Shown: positions 60,749 through 64,000 of the stretch, in pieces
Position numbering within the stretch: position 1 is the stretch's first letter
Layout of the letters: the number at the start of each line of letters is the position of its first letter
Assembly (NCBI GenBank): GCA_016795325.1
Contig: JAEUHY010000026.1
Span: 1-64,000 of the forward strand
Source: Planctomycetota bacterium
GTDB taxonomy: Bacteria > Planctomycetota > UBA1135 > GCA-002686595
Direction: 5' to 3'
DNA length: 64,000 nt
Program-made: the position numbers and the translations under genes
Notes under the pieces: generated by a model
What the model was told of the DNA's origin: nothing
The model's input: only the letters and a program-made list of their open reading frames with translations
The model's database searches: none

Positions 60749-61915
60749 TCACCGCCCGGCAAGCGGGCGCAGCCGCGCAGACAGGTCGCGGATCGAGAGC
60801 GCGTCGATGCGCTCGGTGAGCGCGTGCGAGTCGCGGCCGGGATGCACGATGAACAGGCGCTCGAGGCGCAGGTCGGTGAGCGCGTGCTGCATCGAACGAG
60901 TCGTGCGCGGCGCGTCGGCGAACTTGAACTCGAAGCCGTAGCGCGTGGGGCCGCGGATCCACAGCAGGTCGAGCTCGGCGCCGGCTTGCGTAGCCCAGAA
61001 GTAGGCGTTGCGATCGCCGGTGATGGCGAGGGTTTGTTCGAGCGCGAAGCCCTCCCAGGAAGCGCCGAGTTTGGGGTGGCTGTGCAACTCGTCGCGCGTG
61101 CGCAGGTCGAGCAACGCGTGCAACAGACCGCTGTCGCGCACGTAGACCTTGGGCGACTTGACCTGACGCTTGGAGAGGTTCTCGTGCCAGGGCGCGAGCT
61201 GACGCACGACCATCGCAGCGCTGAGCGTGTCGAGGTAGCGACGCACCGTCGGATCGGAGACGCCGAAGGAGCGCGCGAACTCGGCGGAGCTCCACACCTG
61301 TCCGTGCCAGTGCGCGAGCATCGTCCAGAAGCGGCGCAAGGTGGGCGCTGGGACCTTGACGCCCAGTTGCGGCAGGTCGCGCTCGAGGAAGGTGCGCACG
61401 AAGTCTTCGCGCCACTGCACGCTGTACTCGTCTGACTCGGCGAGGTACGCGCGCGGGAACCCGCCGCGTCGCCAGAGCACGTCGAACTGCTCGCTCCCCA
61501 CGTCGTCGAGGTCAAAGCCAGTGACGTCGACGAAGGACACTCGACCCGCGAGCGTCTCGGTCGCGTCGGAGATGAGCGCGGGTGAGGCGCTGCCGAGCAC
61601 GAGGAATCGCGTCTTCGACCCCTCGCGGTCGACGAGCACGCGCAGCAGTTCGAACAATTCGGGCCGGCGCTGGATCTCGTCGATCACAACCAGTCCCTCG
61701 AGCGGCTCCAGAGCACTCAGCGGATGCTCGAGTCGCGCGAGCGAACGCGGGTCCTCGAGGTCGAAGACGGTGGCGGAACTGGCCGCCGCGGCCAGTTGCC
61801 GCGCGAGCGTGGTCTTCCCGACTTGGCGCGGGCCGAGCAGGGCCACAATGGGCGCGCCCCGGAACCGCTGGTGGAGCACCTCGAGGAGTGCGTTGCGGAC
61901 GACGGACGCGGGCAT
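60749..61915 (-). CDS. AAA-type ATPase of the DUF4143 family
   Basis: 388 residues from the ATG at 61915. Residues 20-150 are the AAA domain: VALLGPRQVGKTTLARQLAA (Walker A near 28-36), TVFDLEDPRSLARLEHPLSA, LVVIDEIQRRPELFELLRVL (Walker B) and LVLGSASPALISDATETLAG (sensor). Residues 175-375 are the DUF4143 part: RRGGFPRAYLAESDEYSVQW, LDTLSAAMVVRQLAPWHENL, SPKVYVRDSGLLHALLDLRT and a nuclease-like WATQAGAELDLLWIRGPTRY with GFEFKFADAPR. These proteins are widespread and often mobile or lineage-specific; their biological role is unsettled. The length is usual for the family. Confidence 0.92.
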   Translation of the reverse strand: MPASVVRNALLEVLHQRFRGAPIVALLGPRQVGKTTLARQLAAAASSATVFDLEDPRSLARLEHPLSALEPLEGLVVIDEIQRRPELFELLRVLVDREGSKTRFLVLGSASPALISDATETLAGRVSFVDVTGFDLDDVGSEQFDVLWRRGGFPRAYLAESDEYSVQWREDFVRTFLERDLPQLGVKVPAPTLRRFWTMLAHWHGQVWSSAEFARSFGVSDPTVRRYLDTLSAAMVVRQLAPWHENLSKRQVKSPKVYVRDSGLLHALLDLRTRDELHSHPKLGASWEGFALEQTLAITGDRNAYFWATQAGAELDLLWIRGPTRYGFEFKFADAPRTTRSMQHALTDLRLERLFIVHPGRDSHALTERIDALSIRDLSARLRPLAGR

Positions 61916-61916
61916 T

Positions 61917-61957
61917 TAGCTTGAAATATCGACACTCGTCGTTCATTTTTCAAGCTA
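61917..61957. promoter_or_regulatory. AT-rich inverted repeat before the DUF4143 gene
   Basis: TAGCTTGAAA (61917-61926) and TTTCAAGCTA (61948-61957) are perfect complements separated by 21 bp. The repeat begins 1 bp before the start codon and is much richer in A/T than the rest of the window. It may be an autoregulatory operator or part of the promoter. Confidence 0.6.
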
Positions 61958-62228
61958 GATGGGCGCGGAGACGCCGAAAGGCCACGTCCTGCCCCCCTCT
62001 GCAGCTGGGGTATAGCTGCACCCAGGGATAGAGACCCCGAGCGCGCGCCCGACACCCGCCGGCGGGGCTGTGTCGCGACCTCCCCCAACTCCTCGGGCCT
62101 TCGCGCCGCGCCCGCCCGGTGCATCGATCTGGCCCGGCGGCGCGCCACGCGATCCCCCAGATCTGCGGGCGCGGAGCCGCAGCGAAGCGCCCAGAATCGG
62201 CGCGCGGCCCAAGCCGGCGCCTCGCGGC
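61958..62228. other. Non-coding gap between the DUF4143 and glycosyltransferase genes
   Basis: Very GC-rich sequence with no supported gene. GCAGCT and AGCTGC near 62000-62020 form a weak inverted repeat. Open frames across it have no start signal and proline/arginine-rich composition. Confidence 0.45.
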
Positions 62229-63020
62229 TCAGCGCGCGCTCGGCAGCTCGTACTCGTTGATGACGTGGAGCGGCCCGGCGGGCAGCGGTTCGGCGCGCTT
62301 GCGCCACTCGGAGAGCGCCGAGCCGAAGCGGTAGGAGATCAGGTTCGAGAAGAACTCGACGCAGGTCGAGGCGCGCACGTGGCTGAGGCCCGCGCCGCGC
62401 ATGCGCGCGAAGACGTTCATCTCGAGCACGCGCACGCCGAGGTAGTGCGCCTTGATCATCAGCTCGGGATCGAGGAACCAGCGTTTGCTCTGGAGGTCGA
62501 GCCGGCGCAGGACTTCGCGGTGCAGGATCTTCGGGCTGCCGTTGACGTCGATCGAGCCCAGGCCCGGATAGAGCGCGAACACCAGCGCGTTGTAGAGCAC
62601 GCTGACGATCTTGCGCAGCGGGCCGTCCATGCGGAAACGGCGGCGCACCTTGCCGATCAGCTTGCCGTCGGTGAAGCGCAGCGCTTGGAACAGCTTGACC
62701 ACGTCCTCGGGATCGACCTGGCCGTCGCAGGGAATGACGCCGATCCACGGCGCGCGGCAGACGGGAAAGGTCTTGAGCACGCCGTTGCCGTAGCCCTCGT
62801 TGGGCTCGACGCGGTGCACGACGATCGGATAGCCCTTGGCCTGCAGCGCGCGCAGGATCTCGCCCGTGCGGTCCTTCGAGCCGTTGTCACAGGCCACGAG
62901 TTCGAGCCGCACCCCCGCCTTCGCGAAGGCGTCGCAGAAGGCCGGAATCGTGAACGGGATGACCTCCTGCTCGTTGTAGCAGGGCATCACAAAGGAGAGT
63001 TCAGGCTCGTCGAGGTTCAC
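62229..63020 (-). CDS. Family 2 glycosyltransferase (dolichol-phosphate-mannosyltransferase-like)
   Basis: 263 residues. The GT-A fold is recognised by LSFVMPCYNEQEVIPFTIPA, LVACDNGSKDRTGEILRALQ, NEGYGNGVLKTFPVCRAPWI and VIPCDGQVDPEDVVKLFQAL, where CDG takes the place of the DxD-type metal motif. KILHREVLRRLDLQSKRWFL and DPELMIKAHYLGVRVLEMNV complete the domain. There is no membrane helix, so it is a soluble or peripheral enzyme. It is likely to transfer a sugar to a polyprenyl phosphate or surface glycan. It follows the gene at 63037 by 16 bp and may be cotranscribed with it. Confidence 0.9.
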   Translation of the reverse strand: MNLDEPELSFVMPCYNEQEVIPFTIPAFCDAFAKAGVRLELVACDNGSKDRTGEILRALQAKGYPIVVHRVEPNEGYGNGVLKTFPVCRAPWIGVIPCDGQVDPEDVVKLFQALRFTDGKLIGKVRRRFRMDGPLRKIVSVLYNALVFALYPGLGSIDVNGSPKILHREVLRRLDLQSKRWFLDPELMIKAHYLGVRVLEMNVFARMRGAGLSHVRASTCVEFFSNLISYRFGSALSEWRKRAEPLPAGPLHVINEYELPSAR

Positions 63021-63036
63021 GGTGTGCGCCGCGCGT

Positions 63037-64000
63037 TCACGCGCTCGCGGATTCGGTCTGCGCGACGTCGGCGCGCGCCACCGTGCGCCGCAAGTCGCGC
63101 GCGAACATCGTACGCGTGAACTTGCCCAGGCCCGAGGCGTGCTCCCCGAAGGCGCCGACCTTGGTCATGATCAGCGCGCGCGTCTGCGGCGAGGTTTCGG
63201 CCGAGAATTCGCGCGCTGTTGCGCCGACGTAGTCGCCCAGCGGACGCGCGAATCCGTCGGCGACCCAGCGGTCGACGTCGTAGCGCGAGCTCCAGCGCAC
63301 GCTGGCCGCCGTGGTCTGCGCGAAGGGCACGTGCAGCGCGACGTGGCGCACGTAGTCGACGGCCGCGGCGAGTTGTTCGGCGTCGTGGCGTCCGTGCTTC
63401 TGGTCGAGCGCGCTGGCGATCGAAAGCTGAAGGAAGTCGAGCGACTCCTGCGTCGTGTAGAAGCGCCCGAGCATCGAGTACTTCGAGAGCAGGTTGCCGC
63501 CCAACGTGCCTTCGACGAGCTCCGCGTAGTGCGCGCGCGCCCACTCGAGGCAGGCTTCGCGCGTCATGAAGATCTCTTCCTGGCTCTCCTTGAGGAAGTC
63601 CGCGATCACACGTTGGAACGCGGCCGGTGCACGCTCGAGCAACGTCTGCATGTGGCGCACGAGCTCGTAGGGCTTGACGCCGTGCTGGCGCGCGAACTGG
63701 AACGGCTCGTCGTAGTTGCCCTCGTAGTGGAAGATCGTGAGCAGCAGGTGGAAGACGCGTGTCTCGAGGTAGTCCGCGAAGCTGAACTGCGGCGTGGCGA
63801 CCACCATCTCTTCGACTTCGACGATCGGTTCGCCCGTGTAGTCGCCGATGTTGCGCGCCACGACGCGGAAGCGTGTGTCGAAGCCGAACTTCGCGCGCTC
63901 GTCGGGATTGGCGAGCTCGGCGCCGTGCAACAGCATCAATTGGTGCGCGGAGATGCGCTTGGCGCCGGCGTCGAGCAGATCTTCGACCGCCTTGAAGAAG
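63037..64000 (-). CDS. Probable B12-binding radical SAM protein, N-terminal part cut off by the window
   Basis: The frame is open from base 63999 leftward to the stop at 63037 (321 codons), so only the C-terminal part is present. It begins FFKAVEDLLDAGAKRISAHQ and continues LMLLHGAELANPDERAKFGF DTRF, a segment I associate with the region after the radical SAM barrel in B12-dependent family members (the LLxGxE...R..kyg pattern). The rest is helical and aromatic-rich (SFADYLETRVFHLLLTIFHY, LLSKYSMLGRFYTTQESLDF). The cysteine cluster that would confirm the family lies outside the window, so the identity is moderate. It heads the glycosyltransferase gene and may act on a lipid or glycan in the same pathway. 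Confidence 0.6.
   Translation of the reverse strand, partial: FFKAVEDLLDAGAKRISAHQLMLLHGAELANPDERAKFGFDTRFRVVARNIGDYTGEPIVEVEEMVVATPQFSFADYLETRVFHLLLTIFHYEGNYDEPFQFARQHGVKPYELVRHMQTLLERAPAAFQRVIADFLKESQEEIFMTREACLEWARAHYAELVEGTLGGNLLSKYSMLGRFYTTQESLDFLQLSIASALDQKHGRHDAEQLAAAVDYVRHVALHVPFAQTTAASVRWSSRYDVDRWVADGFARPLGDYVGATAREFSAETSPQTRALIMTKVGAFGEHASGLGKFTRTMFARDLRRTVARADVAQTESASA

Noticed and set aside
1..64000. tRNA, rRNA, riboswitch and replication-origin signals
   Set aside because: I looked for conserved tRNA arm patterns, rRNA segments and known leader structures by eye and found none; a covariance search would be needed to exclude them fully.

Overview
The window is very GC-rich and densely coded. 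It most resembles an uncultured or deep-branching member of the Planctomycetota. This placement is an inference from gene content: many secreted proteins sharing a C-terminal YCT-type domain, delta-60 and thrombospondin-type-3 repeat proteins, a sigma factor fused to a membrane-spanning surface region, a secreted squalene-cyclase-like barrel protein, a formylglycine-generating-enzyme homologue and a GH29 fucosidase. No rRNA, tRNA, CRISPR array or complete insertion sequence was seen. High GC produces very long antisense open frames, which are not genes.

Layout. 1-8 kb: a truncated secreted YCT-domain protein, two lipoproteins (one with a DnaJ-like cysteine finger), a protein with two tandem endonuclease/exonuclease/phosphatase domains and a membrane-anchored surface protein. 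8-14 kb: a CaMKII-association-domain-like protein divergent from a degenerate AAA+ protein, a REP-like palindrome, a membrane-tethered ECF sigma factor, small membrane and secreted proteins, a globin, and a diverged copy of a 165-bp palindromic element. 14.7-24.7 kb: three more secreted YCT-domain proteins, a membrane protein, an aspartyl/asparaginyl hydroxylase-like protein and an RNA 2',3'-cyclic phosphodiesterase. 24.8-30 kb: a large exported protein, a PP2C/STAS/RsbW-type partner-switching operon and class I fructose-bisphosphate aldolase. 30-36.6 kb: the cyclase-like protein, a PHP-domain phosphoesterase, a DUF3592-like membrane protein and the formylglycine-generating-enzyme homologue. 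36.7-41.9 kb: a five-gene efflux operon (TetR regulator, FtsX-like permease, ATPase, HlyD-type adaptor, TolC-type channel) with a near-perfect palindrome just before the regulator start. 41.9-49 kb: SOUL and fasciclin proteins, a well-preserved 165-bp palindromic element beside a shared terminator, the fucosidase, and an overlapping operon for 2-hydroxyacid oxidation.

49.2-60.4 kb is the most unusual part: five paralogous secreted proteins in one orientation, with a TlpA-like thioredoxin gene inserted on the other strand. The last three share almost identical first ~95 codons, the last two also share almost identical ends, and all have strongly diverged centres. The junction between two of them carries a 189-bp stretch duplicated with one mismatch. 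This pattern suggests tandem duplication with homogenised ends and diversifying middles. The window closes with small palindromes, an AAA/DUF4143 ATPase with an AT-rich inverted repeat before it, a family 2 glycosyltransferase and the 3' part of a probable radical-SAM-type gene.

How the genes work together. Three units look functionally coherent: the TetR-regulated efflux operon, the partner-switching module and the hydroxyacid operon. The sigma fusion and its membrane-anchored neighbour, together with the five-gene array, point to heavy investment in modular beta-sandwich surface proteins. Their ligands cannot be read from the sequence.
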